Positions 7,803 to 13,876 of a DNA stretch of 14,443 bases are shown here, piece by piece. The DNA is from Acidobacteriota bacterium (GTDB lineage: Bacteria > Acidobacteriota > Terriglobia > Terriglobales > Acidobacteriaceae): positions 1-14,443 of the forward strand of contig JAKCDN010000025.1 in assembly GCA_021841795.1 (NCBI GenBank). The letters are read 5' to 3'. The translations under genes and the position numbers were made by a program. Numbering within the stretch: the stretch's first letter is position 1; every line of letters starts with the position of its first letter. Below the pieces are notes generated by a model. It had not been told where the DNA came from, searched no databases, and was given only the letters and a program-made list of their open reading frames with translations.

Positions 7803-8945
7803 TCAGCTCCGCGGTGGAAGTTCCTGGTAGCTGCGCAGGAACTGTTCGACCTCAGCCGGGTCCATCCCGTTGGCCCACTCCATCTCGTCGAAGCCGGAGC
7901 TCTTTCGGTTGAGTCGCTGATTAAGAACAAACTCCAGACCGACGCCATCGCCCCCCGACCGCACCGCCTTTGCATTGACGGTGATCGAGCGCTCGGCGGT
8001 GGGACGGCGCTGGTCAGTGAGCGTAACGCGGACCACAGTGCCGGGATACCAACGATCCTCAGTGATAATGAAGATCCCCGTGGCGCTGATGTTGCGCACG
8101 GGGTGGCCTTTGGGCACGCCGCCGGTGAAGTAGTAGGCAATGAGATTGGGCAATGCCGACCGCGCAGCCTTTCTGGGGTCAGCGGGATCGCCCAGGATGA
8201 GGCGCTTCAGCCAGCTTCTCGGCGCCGTCTTTTTCTGCCACGGCGAAGCATCGATGGGCGGTGCGGAGTCCGGCGCCAAGGACGCTGATGCGCAGGCGAG
8301 CGGCGGAGGAGCAGGCGCCGGAGCGAGGGGCGGCGGCGGTTCCGGTGCTGCCGTCGGTGGAGCTGATCCGGCGCCGGATACGCCTGCCGGCAGACCTTCC
8401 GGCTCGACTGCGATTTGCGCGGGCAACGCTGCAGCGACCTGGCTTTCATCGGTCCTGGGCTGCAGCAGGGCGTGGAGATGCTGCTTCATCGCATCGGGCG
8501 CGGAGACGATGAAGCGGTCGCCGACCCGAACTCCGGTTTTGGCGAGGGTGTCGGCGGGGAGGATGAGCAGGCTCGCCGAGCCGGCAACCGGAAGAGGCGA
8601 ACTGGACAGAGGAAAAGACACGACGGCGGCAAGAACAACGCAGTCGGCATCGAGAAAGATGAGATCGAGCGGAAAGCGGACGCTGGCGGGAGAGATGTGG
8701 CGGCTGGGTACAAGCCAGAGGCCTAATTGTATGCGCAGCTCGGGGCTTTGAAGGCGGGCTTCGAGTTCGCCGTCCGAGTCAGGAAGAACTTCGACCTGGG
8801 TTACGACGAATCGCTGCTGGGTCTGGTTGTAGACGCAGTAGATTTGCGGATTTACGGAGGGCTTCTGCAAAGACGCAGCATGGAGCGCCACATCTTGCCG
8901 TGTAGCGGGGAATCCTGAACTCGGGAAATGCCTGATCTCCGCCAT
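7803..8945 (-). CDS. DUF192 domain, proline-rich linker, PilZ (c-di-GMP binding) fusion
   Basis: A 380-residue protein with two recognisable parts. Residues about 70-150 resemble DUF192 (GLWLVPSRH, then FPLDLIFLDAD, then LLILPADTLAKTGVRVGDRF), a small beta-rich domain of unknown role. Residues about 165-235 are a Pro/Ala-rich linker. Residues about 256-345 are a PilZ domain carrying both c-di-GMP binding motifs, RKAAR (258-262, the RxxxR motif) and NISATG (285-290, the [D/N]xSxxG motif). The domain should therefore bind cyclic di-GMP. There is no signal peptide or membrane segment, so it is probably cytoplasmic. The ATG at 8945 is preceded only by a weak GAGAACG. It converges on pyruvate kinase, and no motility or cellulose gene is nearby to suggest its output. 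PilZ is confident; DUF192 is by pattern recall. Confidence 0.85.
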   Translation of the reverse strand: MAEIRHFPSSGFPATRQDVALHAASLQKPSVNPQIYCVYNQTQQRFVVTQVEVLPDSDGELEARLQSPELRIQLGLWLVPSRHISPASVRFPLDLIFLDADCVVLAAVVSFPLSSSPLPVAGSASLLILPADTLAKTGVRVGDRFIVSAPDAMKQHLHALLQPRTDESQVAAALPAQIAVEPEGLPAGVSGAGSAPPTAAPEPPPPLAPAPAPPPLACASASLAPDSAPPIDASPWQKKTAPRSWLKRLILGDPADPRKAARSALPNLIAYYFTGGVPKGHPVRNISATGIFIITEDRWYPGTVVRVTLTDQRRPTAERSITVNAKAVRSGGDGVGLEFVLNQRLNRKSSGFDEMEWANGMDPAEVEQFLRSYQELPPRS

Positions 8946-8970
8946 CGATTTTCGTTCTCATTATCGTCGC

Positions 8971-8996
8971 TTTTTAGGTTTTCATCACCTTAAAAA
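8971..8996. repeat. AT-flanked inverted repeat upstream of the PilZ gene
   Basis: TTTTTAGGT (8971-8979) pairs with ACCTTAAAAA (8987-8996), with one bulged base and a 7-base loop. It lies about 26 bases upstream of the minus-strand PilZ start and downstream of the DUF4136 gene. It could be a weak terminator for the latter or an operator for the former. The A and T runs on both sides would favour release of transcripts from either direction, but the stem is weak. Confidence 0.35.
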
Positions 8997-9153
8997 ACGA
9001 TCGAGACCGGAGAATCGGGCGGAAGCGGCCAGAAGAGATGGCCTGAAGTGACGGTCCCACCAGGGGACTGGGAGCGGTCACACCACGAGAGACCGCTCCG
9101 CGAGATGGATCGGCGAGGGTTTTGTCCGCCGATCGCAACCAACATCAACTCAT

Positions 9154-9717
9154 TTATTTACTGGCCTTTGGGGGAAAATTCTTGAACATGTGATCGACAT
9201 CCTCAAGCAACCGTTTGCGGTTGGCATTGGAGTTGCCAGAGAGCTCGCCACGCGAGACGCCACGCCAGAGCAGGGTCTTGGAGCCGGTATCGAAAAGGTC
9301 AATCACCAGATGAGCCGTACGGATATCGGTGGTCGTGGTTGTGGCCTCATCGCCGAGACCGCCCATTGAACCCCAGCCGCCCCAACCCCAGCCACCGCCC
9401 CAGCCGCCGCCCATGCCGGTGTAGTAGGTCTCGGCTTCCTGTTCGTTGTGGATGTTGTCCGTGGCCATGATGGTGACCTGACCGCCTGAAGGCACCTCTT
9501 TCCATCCGTCCTGCTGCAGCAGATTATCGACCGCGCGCCGGATGCGTCCGGCATTGAGCTGGTCGGTAACGTGAATGGCATTCCAGGAGTAGGTGTGGTA
9601 GTTGGCGAAGTTCATGTGATGGTCGTAGTCAACCTTAATCTGGTCTGCCGATGCAAAAGCCGAGAAGCACAAGATGGCCGCGCTTGCGGCGAAGGCCAAG
9701 ATCAATCGTGATTTCAT
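9154..9717 (-). CDS. Secreted DUF4136 domain protein
   Basis: A 187-residue exported protein with the DUF4136 pattern: after the signal peptide comes KVDYDHHMNFANYHTYSW (about residues 28-45), the hallmark start of this family. Further on are HLVIDLFDTGSKTLLWRG and a C-terminal helix. The family is widespread in Bacteroidota, Proteobacteria and Acidobacteriota envelopes, and its function is unknown. The ATG at 9717 is preceded by GGAG with a 6-base gap and gives a signal peptide of about 24 residues (MKSRLILAF, then cleavage near FASADQ). An in-frame TTG at 9729 is less likely. No Cys follows the signal, so it is probably periplasmic rather than a lipoprotein. A Gly/Trp-rich insertion (about residues 101-117, GGGWGGGWGWGGWG) interrupts the domain and looks like a flexible surface loop. 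Confidence 0.88.
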   Translation of the reverse strand: MKSRLILAFAASAAILCFSAFASADQIKVDYDHHMNFANYHTYSWNAIHVTDQLNAGRIRRAVDNLLQQDGWKEVPSGGQVTIMATDNIHNEQEAETYYTGMGGGWGGGWGWGGWGSMGGLGDEATTTTTDIRTAHLVIDLFDTGSKTLLWRGVSRGELSGNSNANRKRLLEDVDHMFKNFPPKASK

Positions 9718-10080
9718 CAGTTTCTCCAATCTGAAAGGTGAGTCCCGGAGGGGCTCAGGTTAGCGTTCGGTGGAGTTCCGCGCAGGACAAGGGAACGTGA
9801 TGCGCGAAATCACCCGTGCGGGAATCAAACTGCGGTGCCTGCCCCCGGAGGGAGACGCCGGCTTTTTCTCCGGCCGGAAAAGCCGTTGATGTTTCCGGCA
9901 CGAAGAAAATTGCGACCGCCCGCTTTTGCGCCGCGGATACGCCGTCCCGAGAAGGAGGCGTGCGCGCCATTGCCACTGGGATCGCGCAGGAGGCGGGTTG
10001 TCGGGCTACAGCCGGTCACGAAGCCGCTGCTGCTGGTTGACAGGAGCGGCCGCGCGGAAGATGTTCCACTTCGGAGCACT
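9718..10080. other. Intergenic region with a large hairpin, no supported gene
   Basis: Open frames here give low-complexity translations and I do not support any. The notable element is CGGCTTTT (9859-9866) with AAAAGCCG (9878-9885), an 8-bp perfect stem with a GC-rich 11-base loop. It lies between the rhodanese stop (10081) and the DUF4136 start (9717), both on the minus strand. It is a candidate terminator for the rhodanese transcript, although no T-run follows it. No clear sigma-70 promoter for the DUF4136 gene could be picked by eye. Confidence 0.4.
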
Positions 10081-10563
10081 TCAGGCAGCTTCCGAGTGGT
10101 CGAAGTCGACATCGAGAAAATAGAACGGCGCCGAGCCCGACATGGAGAGGCTTCTCTCGATGGTGGAAATCCAGGAATCGCTGGCCCCGCAAAAAACGAC
10201 ACACTGACTGGACGGGAGCCAGTTGAGAATATCGGGCAGTTCATGGGGACTGACCGGAAGGACGTGAGTAAGAGGGAGAGGGGAAGCGTCGCGCTGCGCA
10301 TCGGTCCGGAGATCGAGGACAACGAGATCGTCCGGGTTCTCGCGAACAATCCTTTCCAGTTCCAGAATCGAGATCCAGCGCATGGACCGGCGCTTGCCGG
10401 CGGGCTGCGCGGTTGCCCAGGAAACCTGGGATGTGGACGGGAATTCGAGGACTCTGGCGGCTACAAACTGCCGCGCACGAAATTGCGAGAGGCGGAACTG
10501 AAAGAAGATCGAACTCAGCAACGCGAGCGAAGAAAGTACCAGCAAAAAAGCAAAGGAATGCAT
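10081..10563 (-). CDS. Membrane-anchored rhodanese-like protein
   Basis: A 160-residue protein with an N-terminal membrane anchor (about residues 4-22, FAFLLVLSSLALLSSIFF), a basic linker, then a single rhodanese domain (about 62-154). Visible features are LVVLDLRTDAQRD (80-92), the early rhodanese strand and loop, and VVFCGASDS (122-130) with Cys125 in the position of the active-site cysteine. Cys121 is nearby and could form a disulfide or relay. Rhodanese domains carry sulfane sulfur as a cysteine persulfide; the acceptor is unknown. The start at 10563 is firm because GGAGGA lies 6-7 bases upstream. The longer open frame to 10650 would place the ribosome binding site inside the gene. The C-terminus is short (ending DHSEAA) and lacks the usual final Gly-rich turn, so the fold may be slightly trimmed. 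Probably cotranscribed with the small gene upstream. Confidence 0.82.
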   Translation of the reverse strand: MHSFAFLLVLSSLALLSSIFFQFRLSQFRARQFVAARVLEFPSTSQVSWATAQPAGKRRSMRWISILELERIVRENPDDLVVLDLRTDAQRDASPLPLTHVLPVSPHELPDILNWLPSSQCVVFCGASDSWISTIERSLSMSGSAPFYFLDVDFDHSEAA

Positions 10564-10617
10564 AAAAAATCCTCCATGGAATAGAGACATTCCAAGTTCA
10601 GCAAACGACCGTGCAAA

Positions 10618-10648
10618 GCAATCGCTCTCCCACCTGGGAAGGGATTGC
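10618..10648 (-). terminator. Intergenic hairpin upstream of the rhodanese gene
   Basis: GCAATC (10618-10623) pairs with GATTGC (10643-10648), and inside it TCCCA (10628-10632) faces TGGGA (10635-10639). On the minus strand the hairpin is followed by TTTGC. It lies between the stop of the 127-residue gene (10657) and the rhodanese start (10563). It may act as a partial terminator, attenuator or processing site that sets the relative expression of the two genes. Confidence 0.4.
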
Positions 10649-10656
10649 AATGCAGA

Positions 10657-11040
10657 CTACGCCGAGTGATAGCGCCACGAAGGAGGAGAACGAAGTGAAA
10701 CAGGCGAGCCCAGGAAGAAGGCCGGGCTCGGGGCAGTGGAGAGAAGACTCACGGAAACAGAGGCAGGTTGGGGAGGCCGCAGAGAGAAGATGGGAAGCGC
10801 GGACTGACTGGCGGTGCAGTGGGAACGGCTCTTCAGCCTTTGCATCACGAGCAGCGCGTCGCTTGGAGGATCGATCCAAAGCTTTGCGGTTGCGGACCGC
10901 AGAGGAGCAGAACAGTGAGCATGATAGAGAGAGAGCTTGTAACTGAAGCCACACAGCGCGACGGCCACCGCAAGGCCGAAGAGCGCCAACGTGCAGGGTT
11001 GAAAGATCTGCCGCCAGGCGGAGCGTTTGAGGCTTCTCAT
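10657..11040 (-). CDS. Small membrane-anchored protein of unknown family
   Basis: A 127-residue protein of no family I can name. The ATG at 11040 begins MRSLKRSAWRQIF, a basic cap, followed by one hydrophobic helix (about residues 17-33, LALFGLAVAVALCGF) and then YKLSLYHAH and AKLWIDPPSDALL. This order suggests a short cytoplasmic N-terminus, an anchor and an external domain. The second half is Ser/Pro-rich and may be disordered. Codons are mostly GC-ending, as in neighbouring real genes. No good ribosome binding site precedes 11040, and the open frame continues upstream to 11670, but that part does not look protein-like. It is followed 93 bases later by the rhodanese on the same strand, which suggests a two-gene unit of envelope proteins. 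An overlapping frame (10598-11128) is less protein-like. Confidence 0.55.
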   Translation of the reverse strand: MRSLKRSAWRQIFQPCTLALFGLAVAVALCGFSYKLSLYHAHCSAPLRSATAKLWIDPPSDALLVMQRLKSRSHCTASQSALPIFSLRPPQPASVSVSLLSTAPSPAFFLGSPVSLRSPPSWRYHSA

Positions 11041-11640
11041 CGCAGCCGCGGAGACAGAGGTCCGTGACCGAGATAAAGCAACGCCGACGAATGAGCCTCG
11101 AAGAAACACCGTGGGGCATCCCTCCCACTGTAGCGAACCGCTACACGCTACTATGCTTAGACTCCAACGCCATGCAGAGGTTGCCTTGGCGGCGATCAAT
11201 TTTGCGCGCATATGGGCTGTCGATGCTTCCCTGCACCGATTCAGAGGCCGGGCTGAGCGCGAAGATCGGGCAAAGACAGCGCTGATGGCGATGTTGGTCT
11301 GATGCCGGCATGAGGCTCCCGCCAACGGCAGAAGTTCACTGAAGCCGAAGGGGATATGCGCAGACTCCGGAACCGATGCCGCGCGAGCTGATCCGGGATG
11401 GTGATGGCGATGCCTGTTCGGGCACGGGTTTTTCAGCCGGCGGTGCAGGCCAAACGGACGCCAATCCGGGCGGGGCGGCGGATCGCAAGGCGCAAAAGAC
11501 CGTCGCCCGGCCGCGGCGGCTCGATCAACCGGGAACGGCAACGGAGGGTCGGCAGCGGAGCGCCATTTTGGAATGACGATTCCCAAAAATACGCGGCAGG
11601 AGCCTTTACCACACCGAGCCGGTGCGACACAAGACTTGCA
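11041..11640. other. 600-base stretch without a convincing gene
   Basis: All open frames on both strands give Arg/Ala/Pro-rich or patternless translations with no family signature and no supported start. Two structural elements stand out: the palindrome at 11129-11145, listed separately, and a hairpin in which ATTTTGGAAT (11565-11574) pairs with ATTCCCAAAAAT (11579-11590) around a GACG loop with one or two bulged bases. A decayed gene or an unrecognised small RNA is possible, but nothing seen supports either. Confidence 0.4.
11129..11152. promoter_or_regulatory. 17-bp palindrome plus adjacent half-site, putative operator
   Basis: TGTAGCG (11129-11135), spacer AAC, CGCTACA (11139-11145) form a perfect 7-bp inverted repeat. 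A third near-copy, CGCTACT (11146-11152), follows directly as a tandem repeat. It lies 89 bases upstream of the minus-strand gene starting at 11040. The shape is that of a dimeric repressor or activator site with an extra half-site. No regulator gene is in the window. It could also fold as a tight 3-base-loop hairpin in RNA. Confidence 0.4.
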
Positions 11641-11664
11641 ATTCTTGGCGCTTGCCCATAGTAT
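11636..11664 (+). promoter_or_regulatory. Sigma-70-like promoter for the structured RNA / lgt transcript
   Basis: TTGCAA (11636-11641) and TAGTAT (11659-11664) are separated by exactly 17 bases; each matches the consensus at four of six positions. The predicted start of transcription, about 11671-11672, coincides with the first base before the GAAACCGGCC arm of the RNA closing stem. That agreement supports the call, but it is only an eye match. Confidence 0.5.
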
Positions 11665-11671
11665 CCGCATT

Positions 11672-11863
11672 AGAAACCGGCCTGCAAAGCAGGTGGGGGA
11701 TCAACGCTGGTTGAACCAACATTCAATGAACAGGGGCTCGACTCGACAATCGGTTTTGTGTGCAGTGTCCGCCAGTCCGGAATGCCTAATGAACCGCGGG
11801 GAGTCCCACCGTCCTAGGACGGGTTCACCAGCGCATCGCTCACGGCCCCGTGGGCCGGCTTTC
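11672..11863 (+). ncRNA. Candidate structured RNA (6S-like or regulatory leader)
   Basis: Two long-range helices can be drawn. P1 joins GAAACCGGCC (11673-11682) to GGCCGGCTTTC (11853-11863) with one bulged C. P2 joins CGCTGGTTGAACC (11705-11717) to GGTTCACCAGCG (11822-11833), 12 pairs with one bulged T. Between them are a small hairpin, CCTGC AAA GCAGG (11681-11693), and CCGTC CTAG GACGG (11809-11822, partly competing with P2). The centre repeats AATGAAC at 11725-11731 and 11788-11794, each followed by a G-run. CGGCCC (11843-11848) can instead pair with GGGCCG (11852-11857) to make a terminator-like hairpin before GCTTTCT, and this excludes P1. Size (about 190 nt) and a long closing stem resemble 6S RNA, but I do not recognise its conserved sequence, nor that of tmRNA, SRP RNA, RNase P or a known riboswitch. 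Confidence 0.45.
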
Positions 11864-11865
11864 TA
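11843..11865 (+). terminator. Terminator-like hairpin at the 3' end of the structured RNA
   Basis: CGGCCC (11843-11848), loop CGT, GGGCCG (11852-11857) form a perfect 6-bp GC stem followed by GCTTTCT. The T-run is short. The right arm is shared with the closing stem P1 of the RNA, so the two structures are alternatives. Confidence 0.45.
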
Positions 11866-11873
11866 CCTTCCAA

Positions 11874-11933
11874 GGATGCGTCAGGACAACGCGATCTGAG
11901 GGTCTATCCCTTATCCTGTCAAGAAGTGCATCC
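11874..11933 (+). promoter_or_regulatory. Nested hairpin covering the lgt start codon
   Basis: Three nested pairings can be drawn: GGATGC (11874-11879) with GCATCC (11928-11933), CAGGA (11882-11886) with TCCTG (11914-11918), and AGGG (11899-11902) with CCCT (11908-11911). The outer stem includes the last base of the GTG start (11926-11928). No Shine-Dalgarno sequence is evident at the usual distance. The element could limit translation of lgt, but this is inference from pairing alone. Confidence 0.3.
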
Positions 11934-12777
11934 TGTTCTCATTCACATCGGCAGTCTGGTGGTCCCGACCTACGGAGCGGTGACGGCCCTGGGGGCGCTT
12001 CTGGGGCTGAGTATGCTGCTGCGCACGGCGCGCATTGCGGGCGCGGACGCGGGCAAGATGTGGAACCTGGCCATCCTGAGCCTTTTTGCGGCGCTGGTGT
12101 CGGCGCGGCTGCTGCTGGTGGCCGCCAACTGGAGCGCGCTGCGTCTGCATCCGCAATGGCTGCTGGGACTGGCGATGGTGCATCATCCACTGCTGGCGGG
12201 CACAGGCGCAGTGGCGGGCGGGCTGTGCGCACTGGCCTATGCGCGGATAGTGAAGCTCGAGTTGCGAACCGCGGCCGACGCGCTGGCGGCGCCGCTGGCG
12301 CTGGGGCTGGCCTTTGAGCAACTGGGCGCGCTGGCGGCCGGATCGGGACACGGCAGAGACGCAGAGCCGGGTTTGCGCTGGGCCATCACGTATACGAGTC
12401 CGATGGCGCTGATCTGGAGCGGAGCGCCGCTGGGAATCCGGGTGCATCCGGTGCAGGCGTATGCGGCACTGGCGTTTCTTACCCTGGCCCTGCTGCTCCT
12501 GGTCTGGCTGCCGGCCGAGCAGCGCACCGGCGACGTTGCCGGTCTGGGCCTGATGGGCGCCGGAGTGGTGATCTACGGCACGGAGTTCTGGCGCGCCGGC
12601 GAGGGCCGCGGAGTGCTGCTGCACGGGGCGGTGAATGGGCCGCAGATTGCAGCAGTCCTGCTGGTGGTTGCGGGGGCGCTGCTGCTGTGCGAAGTCGGCC
12701 AGGGCGGCGCCGCGAGCCCATGCCATTGCGGGCAGGATACGGCGGCAGGCGCGACGCCGAGGAGCACCAATGAGTGA
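11926..12777 (+). CDS. lgt: Divergent prolipoprotein diacylglyceryl transferase (Lgt) homologue
   Basis: Lgt transfers diacylglycerol from phosphatidylglycerol to the lipobox cysteine of prolipoproteins in the inner membrane. This 283-residue protein starts with the family signature MHPVLIHIGSLVVPTYG from a GTG codon and has about seven hydrophobic segments. It retains HPVQAYAALAF (174-184) and the C-terminal EFWRAGEGRG (220-229), which matches the family EFxR region. However, the region expected to hold the catalytic HGG motif reads HHPLLAGTG (86-94). The usual GRxGNF or GRxGCF signature reads EQLGALAAGSGHG (131-143), without its arginine. Either it is a strongly diverged functional Lgt or a paralogue that has lost this activity. 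It overlaps the pseudouridine synthase by 8 bases, so the two are translationally coupled. The C-terminal tail is polar and contains CHC. Confidence 0.8.
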   Translation: MHPVLIHIGSLVVPTYGAVTALGALLGLSMLLRTARIAGADAGKMWNLAILSLFAALVSARLLLVAANWSALRLHPQWLLGLAMVHHPLLAGTGAVAGGLCALAYARIVKLELRTAADALAAPLALGLAFEQLGALAAGSGHGRDAEPGLRWAITYTSPMALIWSGAPLGIRVHPVQAYAALAFLTLALLLLVWLPAEQRTGDVAGLGLMGAGVVIYGTEFWRAGEGRGVLLHGAVNGPQIAAVLLVVAGALLLCEVGQGGAASPCHCGQDTAAGATPRSTNE

Positions 12778-13807
12778 GATCCGCAGGCTAGGCGTGCCCG
12801 CGGAGGCGGCGGGCGACAGGCTGGACCATTTCGTGGCGGCGCAACTGGAGGGGGTAAGCCGGTCTCGGGTACAACTGCTGATCGGGCAGGGCGATCTGCT
12901 GGTGGACGGACGGCCGCAGAAGGCCTCGTTCAAACTGCGCGGCGGGGAAGATATCGCGATCAAGGGCGAGCCGCATCCGGCGCCGCTGCAGGCAACACCG
13001 GAGGCGATTCCGCTGGAGGTTCTCTATGAGGACGCGGATCTTGCGGTGGTGAATAAGCCGGCGGGCATGATGGTGCACGCGGGATCAGGGGCGACGGAGG
13101 CAGCGCGCAGCCGCGGAACCCTGGTGAATGCGCTGTTGCATCGCTTCAAGACGCTTTCATCGAGCGGCGGGGAATTGCGGCCCGGCATCGTGCACCGCCT
13201 GGACAAAGATACGAGCGGATTGATTGTGGTGGCCAAGAACGACCGCGCGCACGCAGCTCTGGGCGCGATGTTCGCTTCGCGGCGCGTGGGCAAGACCTAC
13301 ATTGCGCTGGTGCAGGGGGCGGTGGAGCGGGAGAAAGGAACGATCAGCGCCGCGGTGAGCCGCGATCCGGTGCGGCGCACGCGGATGACGACACGGCCCA
13401 GCGAACAGGGGCGGACCGCAATCTCGCACTATCAGGTGCTGCGACGCCTGGAGACGCGATACGGCAGATTCACGCTGGTGAGCGTGCGGATCGAGACCGG
13501 GCGCACGCATCAGATCCGCGTACACATGGCATCGATCGGACACCCGGTGACAGGGGATACGCTGTACGGCGGCGCGGGGCAGCTACGCGACCAGCAGGCG
13601 CTGCAAGCCGCATCATCGCGGGCGGCGCGCAGGAAGTCAGAGCCTGAGCCGCTGCGTCTGGGGCGGAATTTTCTGCACGCAGCGCGGATTGAGTTTGCCC
13701 ATCCCACGACCCACGAGCCGCTGCAGTTTGAATGCCCGCTGCCGGGCGAGCTGGAGGCGTTTCTGCTACGCCTGGAAGCGGCCAAGTCGCCGACGGCCCC
13801 GGCTTGA
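12770..13807 (+). CDS. RluA/RluD-family 23S rRNA pseudouridine synthase
   Basis: Converts specific uridines in RNA, most often 23S rRNA, to pseudouridine. The 345-residue product has an N-terminal S4-like RNA-binding region (about 10-70, DRLDHFVAAQLEGVSRSRVQ) and then the catalytic domain. VNKPAGMMVHAGSG leads to RPGIVHRLDKDTSGLIVVAK, with catalytic Asp145 in RLDKDTSG. Further on are GRTHQIRVHMASIGHPVTGD and FLHAARIEFAHP. The S4 domain plus this layout suits the RluD type, which modifies helix 69, but the target cannot be fixed. A basic insertion (about residues 267-300, containing SSRAARRKSEPEP) separates LYGG from the FLHAARI strand. The ATG at 12770 overlaps the upstream lgt end (ATGAGTGA) and has GAGGAG 5 bases before it, so translation is likely coupled. 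A longer in-frame opening to 12635 lies inside lgt and is not used. Confidence 0.93.
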   Translation: MSEIRRLGVPAEAAGDRLDHFVAAQLEGVSRSRVQLLIGQGDLLVDGRPQKASFKLRGGEDIAIKGEPHPAPLQATPEAIPLEVLYEDADLAVVNKPAGMMVHAGSGATEAARSRGTLVNALLHRFKTLSSSGGELRPGIVHRLDKDTSGLIVVAKNDRAHAALGAMFASRRVGKTYIALVQGAVEREKGTISAAVSRDPVRRTRMTTRPSEQGRTAISHYQVLRRLETRYGRFTLVSVRIETGRTHQIRVHMASIGHPVTGDTLYGGAGQLRDQQALQAASSRAARRKSEPEPLRLGRNFLHAARIEFAHPTTHEPLQFECPLPGELEAFLLRLEAAKSPTAPA

Positions 13808-13861
13808 TGGCGATGAGACCGGCCGGCAGCGCGGGAGGCGCGCAGGCAACTGCGGGATTGT

Positions 13862-13867
13862 TAAAAT
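13862..13867 (+). promoter_or_regulatory. Extended -10 promoter candidate for the VWA gene
   Basis: TGTTAAAAT (13859-13867) matches an extended -10 element (TGnTAAAAT). No -35 is seen at the right distance. Transcription would start near 13874, only about 3 bases before the ATG at 13877, implying an almost leaderless message. The AGAGGGG just before the ATG might instead be the ribosome binding site of a transcript starting further upstream, for example from rluD. Confidence 0.35.
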
Positions 13868-13876
13868 AGAGGGGAC

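Noticed and set aside
9835..10584. A 249-codon plus-strand open frame opposite the rhodanese
   Set aside because: The rhodanese frame has an active-site motif, membrane anchor and strong ribosome binding site. This frame has charged, patternless sequence.
10598..11128. A 176-codon minus-strand frame overlapping the small membrane protein
   Set aside because: Its translation is Cys/Ser/Arg-rich without a coherent segment. The overlapping frame 10657-11040 has a basic cap, a clean helix and GC-ending codons.
11672..11863. Identification of the structured RNA as tmRNA, SRP RNA, RNase P RNA or a TPP, FMN or cobalamin riboswitch
   Set aside because: None of their conserved core sequences is present. 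A short AGTCCGGA resembles part of the cobalamin B12 box, but the rest of the motif is missing.
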